Made by a program: the position numbers and the translations under genes. The notes under the pieces were generated by a model that was not told the origin of the DNA, made no database searches, and saw only the letters and a program-made list of their open reading frames with translations. A DNA stretch of 64,000 nucleotides from NCBI RefSeq assembly GCF_012489685.1, contig NC_080044.1, positions 18,456,369 to 18,520,368 of the forward strand, in the 5' to 3' direction. This DNA comes from Lotus japonicus (taxonomy: Eukaryota; Streptophyta; Magnoliopsida; Fabales; Fabaceae). Shown piece by piece: positions 1-11,062 of this stretch; positions within the stretch are counted from its first letter, which is position 1; each line of letters opens with the position of its first letter.

Positions 1-397
1 GTGTTGAAACATATGAGAGGCAGAAGACAGGGTTCTGAGAAAACAACAAGTGTGAGTAAATGGCTTGTCATGATGATGAAAATGGATGGCATCAATGTTT
101 CTTTGTGCCACCTAAATAGCCTTTCTTTTCTTCATTTTTCTTTGGCAGAATCAAGTCCAATTCCATTTGAATCATGTTGTTGGCCAATTCATGCTAAGGA
201 GTGATCAAAATGTTAATCATATATATCACCCTTAACTAGGCCATAAAGTGAAAGTTTGGGTTTTAATTTCGCTATTTAACTTCATGGTTTGCATAACAGG
301 TGAATATGAATTTATTGAAGTCATAACTGAAGACAAGAATTATGCTGGTCGGTCTTGTGAGGCTCATAGTAGATATAGACTTCAGGTCCCAATTTGA
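1..397 (+). CDS. 3' end of an unidentified gene (two exons, partial)
   Basis: I read two exons: 1-49, entering from outside the window, and 300-397. The donor is gtgtgagt at 50 and the acceptor is cataacag at 292-299. The phase fits, since one base left over from the first exon completes a Ser codon with the first two bases of the second. The last exon reads SEYEFIEVITEDKNYAGRSC, then a short basic tail, and stops with TGA at 395-397. The family is not recognised and no catalytic motif is visible in about 48 residues. It could be a chance open stretch, but correct splice signals with matching phase and a peptide of normal composition favour a real last exon. Confidence 0.35.
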
Positions 398-2005
398 GCT
401 TGCAAGGCCTACATAGCACTACAAAGAATTGACAGACTCTCTCCAGTTATCTTTGTTGGGACTGAGAATAAACTCTGCAAGGTCATTTATTTTTGGAGTT
501 TTTTTTTACTGTTGAGCTCCATCATGAGTGATTGATCATCACAAATATTTTTCTTTTTGTCAAATGTACGCTTAGTGCAATCAAACAATCAGTACCTATT
601 GTAGGTACTTATTTAGAATTTTAAGTATTCTGTGAACAAACAGAAACAGTGGCTGTTATCATCTGCATGATTGTAAATATGAATATTCTTCTCCAACTTG
701 TGTTTCATTATATATCAGAGGATATGAAGTAGTTCCTTTAATAATTTAGCTTTGTCATCTTTTTACTATTTTGCTAGCTTGCCTTTTATGTCTGTTGTTC
801 TTTATACAATTGCAAAAACTTTATTCTGTCTCTTGAAATTGCGATTTTATTTGTTAAGCCCCTCTATGTTGTTCATCTTATCGATTTATAAGTAAGCTAG
901 GTCGTACTCATATTGTTGAAAGCATGTAAGAGTATATATTAAGTCGTTTTTGTTACATGATAAGTCTTTAGAAGTTGATATTCAACGGATGCTCCAACAT
1001 TTTTAATGTTTCATATCGTAGTCACAGATGTATCTTTTATAATAGTCTATTTACATACATTTATGGTATGTCAAAGAACAACCATTTAAACGCATAAAAT
1101 GAGCAGTGGTGATATGTGTATACACTAGAAGGATAAAAATGCGAACAAAGGAGTATAAACAGGTTCCGTGCATCGCACGGGTAAAATCCTAGTTTTTTTA
1201 TATAATTGGAGGCAATACCCTTCATCATTAGAGTCAATCGTATAGGCCGATAGTAGTATACGTTATCATGTTAGCTTCAGCCTTGTGTTGGAATTATTTT
1301 CACTACAACAACACCAGAATAAAGTTCATATTTTGACGATTCTCAAGTTTCAACTCTTATTTGCTTTTCAATTGTTTCTCAAGGTGAATTGTCTTGACTC
1401 TTGACACTAAGGTAATATATACATGGTCTCCATTTGCTGTCGAGTACCCTATATCGACATTGACAAGTTCGAATTTGGTTGCGTAGCTTTTTTTTTTTGT
1501 TACAAATGGAAGATATGTGTAGCTTGGTTCTATGATCATTTTCATTTCTTTATCTATTTTATGAGAAACAAGAAATGAGGGCAAAGAATAGGGAAATGAT
1601 AGTTAAATATATGTATGCATGCATGATGCATTTTAAATTTTTAATCCTAAGTTATATGTATGCCCTAATCCTAAAAAGCAATCCTGAAAATCTCTTCCTG
1701 ATCAGCTTGCTTCTTAAGCTAGATCACCATCGACTATTTGGATATGAACCATAAATCATAATGCACCAGTTACGTTGTGCTAGCTTTTCCAAAATCAGCA
1801 AACTTCCTCTCCTATGATTTCTTAAACTTTGGTACCAACAAAAATGTTAAGATAATATTTTGCTAGTTCAAGATTGTAAATCATCAAAAAGGGTGTTTGT
1901 TGATGAAAAGAGCATTTATAAGGTTCATCATGTCACACTGCAACGAAATAGTATACATGATTAAGGTCAAACAGAAATGGATTATTCTTCTTCATGTCTC
2001 GGTGT
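398..2005. other. AT-rich intergenic stretch
   Basis: No supported coding region. The minus-strand open frame at 1584-1357 has no recognisable motif and AT-driven composition. The only recognisable signal is a Helitron-like 3' terminus ending at 1192. The part from about 1200 to 2005 lies downstream of the minus-strand TIR gene and may include its 3' UTR. Confidence 0.5.
1166..1192 (+). mobile_element. Helitron-like 3' terminus
   Basis: A GC-rich hairpin with stem CCGTGC/GCACGG (1166-1180, 3-nt loop) is followed eight bases later by CTAG at 1189-1192 and then T. A short hairpin just upstream of CTRR, inserted before T, is the defining 3' end of Helitrons. No 5' TC end was found in the 1165 bases to the left, so the body probably starts outside the window or the end is a relic. 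Confidence 0.5.
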
Positions 2006-5000
2006 CTATATACCGAGGAACCCCTCCATACGATTGGATTGCTCCCTCTGAATATAGTGAATATGCTGCTCTGTAACCTGTATATCTTCCAAATCTTTCT
2101 GATTAGTAGTACGAAAATACTTGTCAACTTTAACCTGCAAGAGTCTTTGATATGTGGCCATAAGGTCCTCCCAAGCACTTAATTCATCTGATCTCATAGC
2201 TTTCTCCAATTTGATCTCTGCAAGTTGGTGCAATGCTGAGATCAATTCATCCATGTCCTTAAGAGTACCTGTCCTCAATGACTTCTCTAGCTTTTGTCGC
2301 GCGATTTGCCGGTACGTATCGATGCGTCTTTCTAGGCCCCCGCTTGTTATAGAGTCCAACTTTTGCAATATATCCAAAGCAATTTGATCAACTAGTTCAG
2401 ACTCCATCCTGTTCATTTATTGAACATATATAAGAGGAAAAGAAAAAAAAAGATATATAACATCTCATGAATGATATCAAGATTGTAAGGAAACAGAGAT
2501 GAAAACAATTCAATATCAAATCTTTAACTAATTGGTAACTATCTGATGTTAAATTTTACCTCAGTGATGTCTGTTTGAAATCCACTTCAAAGCTAATGCT
2601 TTTTGAAGACTAGTTAGTAGTTATGAATTTCTTTTGGATTTTTGAAGAATTAGGTACTGTCACTAAAAATTTTAGAGGACTCGTAATGAGTGCAATATCA
2701 TAATTAGGAAATAGAAAAAATTATTGGTCATGAGTAATTTTTGAACAGAGTAATTTTTTTTGAAAATGTGTTCTTTATGGTGGCAAAAGGTTGTAAAATA
2801 ACTGCCAAAATGATATGTTACAACTTGATCTAGGATGAAACATTAATGCTGTGAGGTGTTTTATGTGTAGCAGCACAGTTGCTGAGTTTTAGTTAAACTT
2901 GGTATGTTTCTCTTGCTGTCATCCAACAAGAGAAACAAGAAAGAAAAACACTGAGTTCCCTTGCAACTTGCAACTTGCAACTTGCAAGAGTCTCCTGCTG
3001 AAGAATTCCCTTTGCTAGGAAAAGAAAAATATGATATTTACTTACCTTTGCTTTGATCTCTAATGAAGATAGAATTGCCGCCATTTATGGATCAATGTTC
3101 ATTTTACCATTTCTATATGTTATTTCTACAAAATAATTGATAGTTCATATTTGTTGATCATTTCTAGCTGTGAACTTTATATATGTTGAAAAGTTGTGCC
3201 TAAGTGACAGCTTTTCAATTATCTTTTTATACCTTAAGATTGGCCCAAGCAGGACATGTGAACAGGGGCGGACCCACATAGAGCCCAGGGGTTCAGTTGA
3301 ACCCCCTGAAAAACAAAAAAATTCTACTTACCCCCCTATAATATATCTTTTTTGAACCCCCTGAGATTTTACATTTGCACCCCTAGACCCCAACTTCTCT
3401 CTCACACACACTCACATAGTCAGATCTCTCTCACCTCTCACGAGTTACGCTTTGATTTCTCAAGCACTCTCACGGTCTCACCTAGGTCTGGCCGTCTGGG
3501 TCATCAACACGCACGGCGCACCACCACCACGGCACCACTGTCCAGCCGTGCCTCACTGTGCCTCTGCCCTCTGGTCTGGCTCTGGGGTTCTAATTTCTAA
3601 AGGTATGGCTGATTTTTCCCTAACCCTAAATGGCAAATCTGTTTTCCCTAATTTCTAAAGCTTCTAATCTTCTCCTATGCACTGCAGTCTGCACAATCTG
3701 TTTTTTCTCTCTAGTTTTATGTATTTTTTTTACTGTGGTACCGTGTGTGTGCGTATGGTGCTGTTAGTGCGTTTTTTGACCATAACTTCTGGTTGTGTGG
3801 TGGGGTTACTTTATCAAACAAAGAAATAGTGCAGATCAAGCAAGTTGAGGAGGCTTTTGGGGCGGTTTGTGGGACTGCAGGAGGTTGGGCTACTATTACT
3901 AAGTCCCACATACATTAGATTTAGATGTATTTAAAATTTACAAAGCATACACTTTCAATGTGTGGAACTTGAAAGAAAGAAAAAACAATTACTGCACAAA
4001 ATTACTAAAAAAGAAACCAGAGACAAAGAGTGAGGAATTGGGTAAATAATTGATGATTGATCTGTTATGGTAAATATTAATTTGGTCTTCAAGTGTAGGA
4101 AAATTATGTTATTTTGTCTGTTTGCTTTGAGCATAGGAAAGCTTTATATGTTGATTATAGCAATGGCTTGGGCTTTGTGGGAACATAGAAATTGGATTGT
4201 TTTCACTGCAAGAGGACTCAATCTTTGATAAAGCACAGCTTAAGGTTTGGCAATGGTTATCTGCAAAGGGAAAGGACTTCCACTTTTCAATGTATGAATG
4301 GCAATCACAACCTATCCTATGCCTCCAATCGGTTTGATACATACACATACTTATACTGTTGTGATATTGGGATTGAATTGGCTTTATGTGCAAGGGCCTG
4401 ATTATGATTGGGGACATTCGGTGCTGGAAATTCTAGAGCAAAGGCAGGACAACTTGATAGCAAGTATCTAATTTGAAGGGATGCTTTTGGGGGCTTTAGT
4501 TTTAAAGCTGATCCCATTTAGTTTTCCCCTGTTTCCTCTGTTTTTGTAATACTCTTCTATTTTTGACTTTTGTTTGTAGTTTCTCCTTTCTCTTTTCTTT
4601 CTGTGTACCTTGGGTGGCACCCCTTGTGCCTTTTTAATTTATCAATATGGCTTATCAAAAAAAAAAAACGTAAAGGACAACTATGATATGTATAATTTCG
4701 TATAAACATATTACAATTGTTTTTAATTATATTTTTATTGATGTGTTCATTTGAAAAATTTGACCGCCCTGACCCTAGGGTCCTGGATCCGCCACTGCAT
4801 GTGAATAAGAAGGGAAGGAATTTATTCTTTATCAACAGCTTGTCATTGACTCAGATGGATAAGAAGAAGGAATTGGAACAAAAGCTACTTGAGAAAGGAA
4901 AGGAAAGACAGAAACTTTGAACAAATGGCTGAATAAGCAGATCAATATGGGAAAAAAATCTTATAAGAACTGCATTTTTTGCTCGATGTTACTACCTTCT

Positions 5001-5765
5001 TTTATTTTTTGTTAACTTTGGGTTGTACTTAACCATACAAGCCACTCAAATTCTAGCCTTCTAGGTAACTTCTTCATGTTGTATTGTACTAAAATTTCAA
5101 TGAAAAATGACAATTTGGTTCAACTTATTTAAATGCAGATAAAACACATTTTGTGGCTAGTCGTTTACCGCAAAATGCTAGCCCATGTTGGCGAGATGAC
5201 CGCGGTCACTACTGTTGGTGGTGTATACTCTGGTGTCAACAAAAAATGTAATGAAGGTGAATATTTACCTTGTACCCAAGCAATCCCACCCAGAGATATT
5301 GGCTGCTTCAGCCAAAGCAATCCGCCATGATTGAACCTTGCTCATGTCATTCACAAAACGCTTTTCATGCGCCTCAAAAGCACGAGCATAGCTAGCAGTC
5401 TGATTCCTCACATGAGTTGGATCAATATGGTAGAAAATAGGCACCACAATCTGCCCATTGTTTTTCTTACACTCCACAATTCTCACGAGTTCCTCCAAAC
5501 ACCACTTAGAAGAAGCATAGTTTTCTGAGAATACGATCACAGACACTTTTGCATCATCAATAGCTTTGAGGAGCGAGGGTGAGATTTCATTACCTCTCTC
5601 AAGCTCGTTGTCAATGTAAGTCTTGACTTGAAGCCTTGTTAGTGCAGCATATATATGGCTTGTGAAGGAATATCTAGTGTCCTCTCCCCTGAAGCTAAGG
5701 AAAACGTCATAGATTTGGTGAGAGATCACGGGGGTCAATGGAGGAGGAGGAACAATGGATGCCAT
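2006..5765 (-). CDS. TIR-X protein (TIR domain plus helical C-terminal extension), two exons
   Basis: Exon 1 is 5765-5269 and exon 2 is 2408-2006; the donor AG|GTAAAT and acceptor AACAG|G restore an Arg codon, giving 299 aa. Residues 16-160 are a plant TIR domain: YDVFLSFRGEDTR at 19-31, and SENYASSKWCLEEL at 80-93. E92 lies where plant TIR NADases keep their catalytic Glu. The TIR ends at ISGWDCLGTR, where TNL genes normally splice into NB-ARC. Exon 2 instead opens with MESELVDQIALDILQKLD, like a TNL linker, and continues as about 110 charged, Leu-rich, probably helical residues before a stop. No NB-ARC or LRR is seen, so this is a TIR-X type immune adaptor or signalling protein. Start M5765 is preferred over the in-frame M at 5924, which lies upstream of a TATA-like motif. 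Confidence 0.75.
2961..2987. repeat. 7-bp tandem repeat in the TIR-X intron
   Basis: Nearly four copies of TTGCAAC in a row, the last lacking one base. It is simple sequence within the TIR-X intron and has no evident function. Confidence 0.8.
3263..4797. mobile_element. hAT-type element in the TIR-X intron, carrying a LINE fragment
   Basis: Terminal inverted repeats begin CAGGGGCGGACCCA on the left and, read inward from the right, CAGTGGCGGATCCA (12 of 14 match). Both ends are flanked by the perfect 8-bp duplication CATGTGAA (3255-3262 and 4798-4805), the hAT signature. No transposase remains, so the copy is non-autonomous. About 0.5 kb of a 5'-truncated LINE with a poly(A) tail lies inside it. 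The C/G-rich part at 3360-3600 gives no recognisable protein. Confidence 0.8.
4120..4668 (+). pseudogene. 5'-truncated LINE fragment (end of ORF2 and 3' UTR)
   Basis: From about 4149 the reading gives MAWALWEHRNWIVF, then after a frameshift near 4206 VWQWLSAKGKDFHFSMYEWQ and a stop just past 4310. This matches the C-terminus of the large LINE ending at 43720, which reads CWLSAK...SLYEWSNSP...LCLQHV. The 3' ends also match: both finish GGCTTATC followed by A(n), here at 4657-4668. It is therefore a second, truncated copy of the same LINE family, nested in the hAT element. No target-site duplication could be identified. Confidence 0.7.
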
Positions 5766-6371
5766 GGGTGATTCAGGGTGGTAGCTAGATATTACAAATG
5801 AAGAAGCTGGTGATGAACTTGGAAGTTCCTTAATAGATAGATGTATATAAACAAAAATGAAATGAAAAGAATCACCTTGTGAGAACAAATGAGAGTAACC
5901 ACAAAACAATATCGACATCCACAAAATCTTTTTTTGTCTTTATCCGGGTCTTCCTTATCATATGTCATATATACTTGCTAAATTCAAATCTGAACCATTT
6001 TAATGTACCAAACACTATTGTATTTTTAACTCAATATATAAAAATTGTTCTGTAAATTGTTTTATAGCTTAAATTTGTGTTTATACTTGCATTAGTGAAA
6101 AAATTATTACTTCTAGTTACTCTTTTTCACTTAAGTCTATGCATTTTTTAACTGAACATGTTTCAATCTCTTACAGTGTCAATATCAAATAAAGACAATT
6201 TCAACCCTTATTTTTTTAATAAATATCAGTACTCAAAATTGCCTTTTTATTTTGATATTGATGCTCTCACTAACTGAAATATGATTATTTAAAAAATATA
6301 ACAATTGAAATTAAACATAAATAAAACAATGATTTTTTTTTCAATTGTCAGTGTAAGTATCAAATTAAAAA
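5766..6371. other. Upstream region of the TIR-X gene
   Basis: AT-rich. A TATA-like TTTATATAC on the minus strand at 5845-5853 lies about 80 bp before the chosen start codon and is the likely core promoter. From 5930 to 6362 only AT-rich intergenic sequence is seen, and 6363-6371 is one copy of the target duplication of the next MULE. Confidence 0.4.
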
Positions 6372-7563
6372 GGGTTAAAAACTATAACAGTCCCTGAACT
6401 TTGAGCGAGATTTGAAAACCGTCCCTCACCGAAAAATTATCTGAAAACCATCCTCAAACTTTCAAAAACAAATTGGACCCGTCCCTCTGGCCACCATAGC
6501 TCCGGCAATCCCATTATGTGGCATTCCACGTCATTTAATGAGATGACGTGTATTTTTATAAAAAAAATTAATTTAAGTCTTTATTAATTAATAAAAAAAT
6601 AAAAACAAAATTGAGAAGATTGTGCATATTCATCTTCTTGATATCTTCTTCATCTAAAATCCCAGGGAATAAAAACCAAAATAACAATTATTAGTTGGGA
6701 AATAAATAATCTAAAATTGAGAACAAGAATAAAAACGTCCAAGGTAAACAAGAACTGAGGGGACTAATTCATTATCAAGGGAACAAGAAATTTACATATG
6801 AACTAAACACAATGGAAAAAAAGAACCCCAATTTGTACAAAATCCAAAAAAGAAACAATCAATAGGAAACTAGATCTGCGCACCAGCAAACAGGAAGATA
6901 TTCACAACAATAAACCAGATCTGCATGCTCCGTCAAATTAAACAGGAAGGTATTGGTTATGGTTGGATCGTGGGTGTGCTTCCACGTTCTAGCTTTGCGT
7001 AGATCTATTATGGCGATTTAGGGTTTGGTGAATTGGGGAAAGAGTTAACCGGTGGATTTGCAGGAGTTGGAGAGCAAGAGAGCGTTTGTGAGAGAAAGAA
7101 AAAGTGAGATGGAAGAAGCTGAGCTTAAGACTGATTAGCCGTTCTGGTTTTGCCTGTTGGGTCCTTGCTGTCTTCGTTCCCAATGCTGCAGGAAGAACGG
7201 AGAAGAAGAGGAAGAAGAAAACGATGGGAGAAGAAGAAGAAGAACTGAGAAGAAGAGGAAGAAGATGAATGTTGAACCCTAACCTTATGAATTGGGGAAA
7301 AAGGGGATCAAATTTAGGGATTTAGGTTAAGAGAAGGGGTTAGGGATTTAGGAATAAAAATTAGGAAATATTAATTTAAAAAAAAATACACGTCATCTCA
7401 TTAAATGAATGACGTGGAATACCACATAAGGGAATTGCCGGAGCTATGGTGGTCGGAGGGACGGGTCCAATTTGTTTTTGAAAGTTTGAGATGGTTTTCA
7501 GATAATTTTCCGACGAGAGGCGGTTTTCAAATCTCACTCAAAGTTCAGGGACGGTTATAGCCC
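6372..7563. mobile_element. Long-TIR Mutator-like element (MULE-1), non-autonomous
   Basis: Two inverted arms of about 185 bp (6372-6560 and 7375-7563, roughly 90% identical by eye) run from GGGTTAAAAACTATAAC / GGGCTATAACCGTCC to a shared stretch with GACGTG near 6545. The flanking 9-bp duplication AATTAAAAA is perfect (6363-6371 and 7564-7572). Between the arms is AT-rich sequence and a purine-rich (GAA)-like block at about 7195-7270. No transposase or recognisable captured gene was seen. Confidence 0.9.
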
Positions 7564-7572
7564 AATTAAAAA

Positions 7573-8348
7573 CATTTAAACCTTTTTTTCTATTGTAAAG
7601 AATAAATAACTATCCAAACACTATTTAAAAAAAAAAAAAAAAAAACTATCCAAACACGCCATATAAAAGTTTTAATTTTCGTGGCCATTAATTTATGGCC
7701 AAGTAATCGAATTCCTTGAGTCTATCCTTTTTTTTGGGTCAACTCTTGAGTCTATCCTGGAAGCTCCTATGATGTGTGGTAGATCTCTTTCACTCTAGAA
7801 ATGAAAAGTAAGAGGAAACCGCGTAATTGATTTTCATGTCAACCAGTGCGGCGATTGTTGTACACACCACATGTGCAGCTTTGAATCTCTTCTCATGATA
7901 AAGTTTCATTCACACTTCCTTTGAGTTCTTCTCAAAAAAAAAAACACTTCCTTTTAAGTGGAAATTATATGCTAACAATGTGATAAGAATGAAGAGATGT
8001 GATTCATAATATAATAAGAAGAATAAAGTAATAAAAAGTGAAGTAAAAATGAAGTGGAGTTGGGAATGAATTGTAGCCATAAAAACATTCTAATTCAACT
8101 TGAATAATGTGACTTTCAAAAAAAACTTGAATAATGTGAAAATATATATTTCTTTCATATTTTTTAATTTTGATGTGATTGTTGTCTGCGGAATAATTAT
8201 AAACTTCGTTACATTATATTTAGAACTTTCACTAGATTTTTTTTTATAAATGATTTTTTAATATTTAGAACTCTCACTATATTAATTTATTTATACCATT
8301 TTATAGTTCTTTTTGGGCGTATTTCTATAGTTATTTCATGCTTGCATG
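7573..8348. other. AT-rich intergenic spacer
   Basis: Lies between MULE-1 and the giant MULE. It contains homopolymer A runs and AT-rich sequence only, with no coding or structural signal. Confidence 0.5.
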
Positions 8349-8357
8349 TATTATTAT

Positions 8358-8374
8358 CGTGAAAGCTATGGTGT
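8358..8374 (+). repeat. Left terminal inverted repeat of the giant MULE
   Basis: CGTGAAAGCTATGGTGT, matching the right terminus at 15 of 17 positions; preceded by TATTATTAT. Confidence 0.65.
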
Positions 8375-10427
8375 GTACAAGAAAACGGGATCCATCGGTA
8401 CCCACCGTGCACATTTTTTTAAAGATAGGGGGATACCGGTGTATACGTATTGATAACCATTTGATAAATTAATATTTAATTTGGGTGGTTGAGATGTGGT
8501 GACGAATACTGGATGAGCAGGTAATTTAATTTTTGGGTACCAAAAATTACTTGTCCTTTTGAAATTATTTACTAAGCCGAAGTAAATAAATAAATAAAGT
8601 TAATAATTTTTTCACCAATTATTTAATACCTGCATAATGTATATTTGCAAAAATATTAACACCCTTTTGAATCAGACCTACCTAACGCACACCTTCTGTT
8701 GTTGTTCTCCAAACTCACACCCGACATCGATAACCCACCATCCATCGTAACCCACCATACCTACCATCCTTGGAAGGCCAACATCGTTCTCGCTGGCTGC
8801 CGTCGATATAGGGTTCCATGGCTTTGTTCCTGCCGTCGCCTGTGTTATAGACATCGGTGTCCAGACATGCCGTAGCGTTTTCCGGCGCCAACCAAGCGTA
8901 AGTTTTTGTTATCTCTCGTCGTGGTAGATGACTAGAATTTAAGTTTTGAAACAAATTAGTAATTGGACCTTCGATTTTGGGGTATTTATTAAATTAGGGT
9001 TTTTTTGTGCATGGATTTGAAACGAATTGGTGATTTTACGTTCCAATTTGAGGTTTTTATGAATTTAGCTATTTTGTTCATGGATTTTGAACGAATTGTT
9101 GGTTTGTGGGGAATTGATGCATTGACTTATTGGTTTTTCTGAAATTGGTCTTTTTCTGTTTCCAGAAATTTGGTTTTCACTTACTGGAATTATGCCAGAT
9201 TGAGTAGGGTTATGTCAAATTTGGGGTTTTGAGTTCATGGCTTGAATTAGGGATTTAAAATTAGGGATTTCAAATTAGGAAATTAAAATTAGGGATTTGA
9301 AAGTAGGGATTTCAAATTAGGGATTCCCACCGACTAAGTACTTCATGAATTAATTTTGTTGGAGGTTTGAAGGTTTTGGTGTGTGAGCATGAAACACTGT
9401 CAACAGATTGTGCGAATTTTATGGAATTAATTTTGCTTACCATGTAAATTATGTGACTCAAAGTCTATAAACATGTGCTTAGTTGAATGAATGTTGGTCT
9501 GAATGAATACTAACAGCTGATGTTCGTGTTAAAACTAGGGATTTTGGAGCTTCACAATCCAGGAGTATGTATGTTGAACACATGAATTCCAGGTTAATCT
9601 GGAAGTTGAAGTGGTTGAAGGGGGTGGTGGCTGGTTGAACTCAGTGTTTGAGAGGGCCAACTGGGGCATTTCGTGGTTATGTAATTGGGCCTGCCTCTTG
9701 GGCCTTAAAAAATGATATTGAAATTTGTATATATTTAATAATTGATTTTGAACATTAATTAATAATTAAAATATAACTTAGAATTATATATTTTTATAAT
9801 CTGTACCAAATAATAGTTAAAACCTAGTCGAATATTAAAAAAAAATATAAAATGATTTTTGTAAATTTGTATTTAAATGACAGTAATAATATTACAGAAG
9901 ATGTATATTAAATTTCAACTAAGCAGCAAAATGTTGATGAAATAAGGTTTCGCAGTATTATCATGACCTGGTTTATTTGATTTAATGCATAATGAAATTT
10001 TATCCTGATTGTGGGTTGATTTGCTCCTTGTCAAAGTATAGGTGCTTTTCATGTATACATAATATAGTATCCTAGTTTGAATCGAACTGGTTGGGCCTAC
10101 AATTTTATGTGTGGTCCACGGCCTCTTTCAATACTTATTTACTTACCGTTTGTGTTTGTGTGTTCCAAATAAAATAGATTTCCTGTTTATATCATGGATT
10201 GTTAACTCCTTTTGAGTATGGTCAAGGTAAGGTAATGTGGTCAATGTATCCTGCCATATTTGTTTCCAAAAATGTGGTGACATCATCATAAATGCTTTTG
10301 TAATTGCTTCTTGACCAGAATGAATGCTTTTGTCAATAAGTTATCTTCCCAATTTATTCATTTCCAAAACCCAAGTGTGTGTGTGAAACGCGGTCCCATC
10401 CCATACCTCCCCCCCACCCCATTTAGC
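8375..10427 (+). other. Left non-coding arm of the giant MULE
   Basis: No supported gene. It holds AT-rich sequence, a moderately GC-rich patch at 8670-8900 without a convincing protein, and an array of AATTAGGGATTT-like units at 9244-9325. Because it leads into a TATA box and gene at 10428, it probably includes the regulatory left arm of the element. Confidence 0.4.
9244..9325 (+). repeat. Tandem array of about six 14-15-bp units
   Basis: Imperfect units of the form AATTAGGGATTTCA repeated head to tail. It lies about 0.9 kb inside the left end of the giant MULE. Subterminal repeats can be transposase-binding sites, but no such role can be shown here. Confidence 0.75.
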
Positions 10428-10436
10428 TATAAAAAC
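10428..10436 (+). promoter_or_regulatory. TATA box of the B3-like gene
   Basis: TATAAAAAC, followed by C/T-rich sequence typical of a plant transcription start region and an ATG 68 bp further on. Confidence 0.55.
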
Positions 10437-10503
10437 TCCCTCCCCTTTCCTCACCAGCCGTGTTAGCCAACCACATACTTTGTATATTTCTTGAACAACC
10501 GAA

Positions 10504-11062
10504 ATGGCCAGCTCCAGCCAATTTCCTCCTGAAGATGATTCTGAAATAGTATACATCTCCTCAGATAGCGACTCTGATGATTCCGATGACTACCCTTTCG
10601 GGTGGATTCAAAGGACTGACCCACGGTTTCGTGAGAAGGAGACTCGGGTTGGGAGAATTCCATTCGGTCCAGGGTTCATGAAGCCCATTACTGGTCCTCA
10701 ATCTAAACCTGGTCAATGTATGGTGAGTACTTATGCTAACATGCGCAAATTCTTCCATGTATTTAATATGCAATCCTTCATATGCTATTTGCTCATGACA
10801 AGGAATTCCTTCATGGTTTGTTGAGAAATGGCTTGATAGGAAATATAAGAAAATCGTTATGGTATATGAGTATGTGAAGCGGTATGAATTTTGTCTCGCG
10901 TGGCATGTTTACAATGCCAACCAGTGCTCCTTTGCGCTCGGTTGGTATGATTTCAAGAAAGAGAATGGCATATGCCCTGGAGATCAGGTTACTGTTATGC
11001 CAACATGTTTTGAAGATGTGTTCACCATCTCTGTGTCACGCGCAAGTGATCGTCTATTGTGA
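10504..11062 (+). CDS. Small B3-like DNA-binding protein with acidic N-terminus (two exons)
   Basis: Proposed exons 10504-10711 and 10803-11062 give 155 aa. The N-terminus is acidic and Ser/Asp-rich (IVYISSDSDSDDSDDY). The second exon reads IPSWFVEKWLDRKYKKIV, then W-V and FALGWYDFKKENGICPGDQV, the F..GW..F...N.L..GD signature of plant B3 domains. The domain binds DNA in known families, so a nuclear DNA-binding role is inferred. The donor is uncertain: the better consensus ATG|GTGAGT at 10722 would throw exon 2 into a frame with an early stop, so the weaker G|GTCAAT at 10711 is preferred because it keeps the B3 frame. It is the first plus-strand gene inside the giant MULE. A TATA box and normal codons argue for an expressed gene. 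Confidence 0.6.

Noticed and set aside
2893..3084. Minus-strand open frame (MAAILSSLEIKAKVS...) as a TIR-X middle exon
   Set aside because: No splice pair brings it in phase between exons 1 and 2, which already join perfectly; part of it translates the 7-bp repeat.
5766..5924. Longer TIR protein starting MWMSILFCGYSH as a signal peptide
   Set aside because: It overlaps the TATA-like motif at 5845 and plant TIR proteins of this type start just before the TIR domain.
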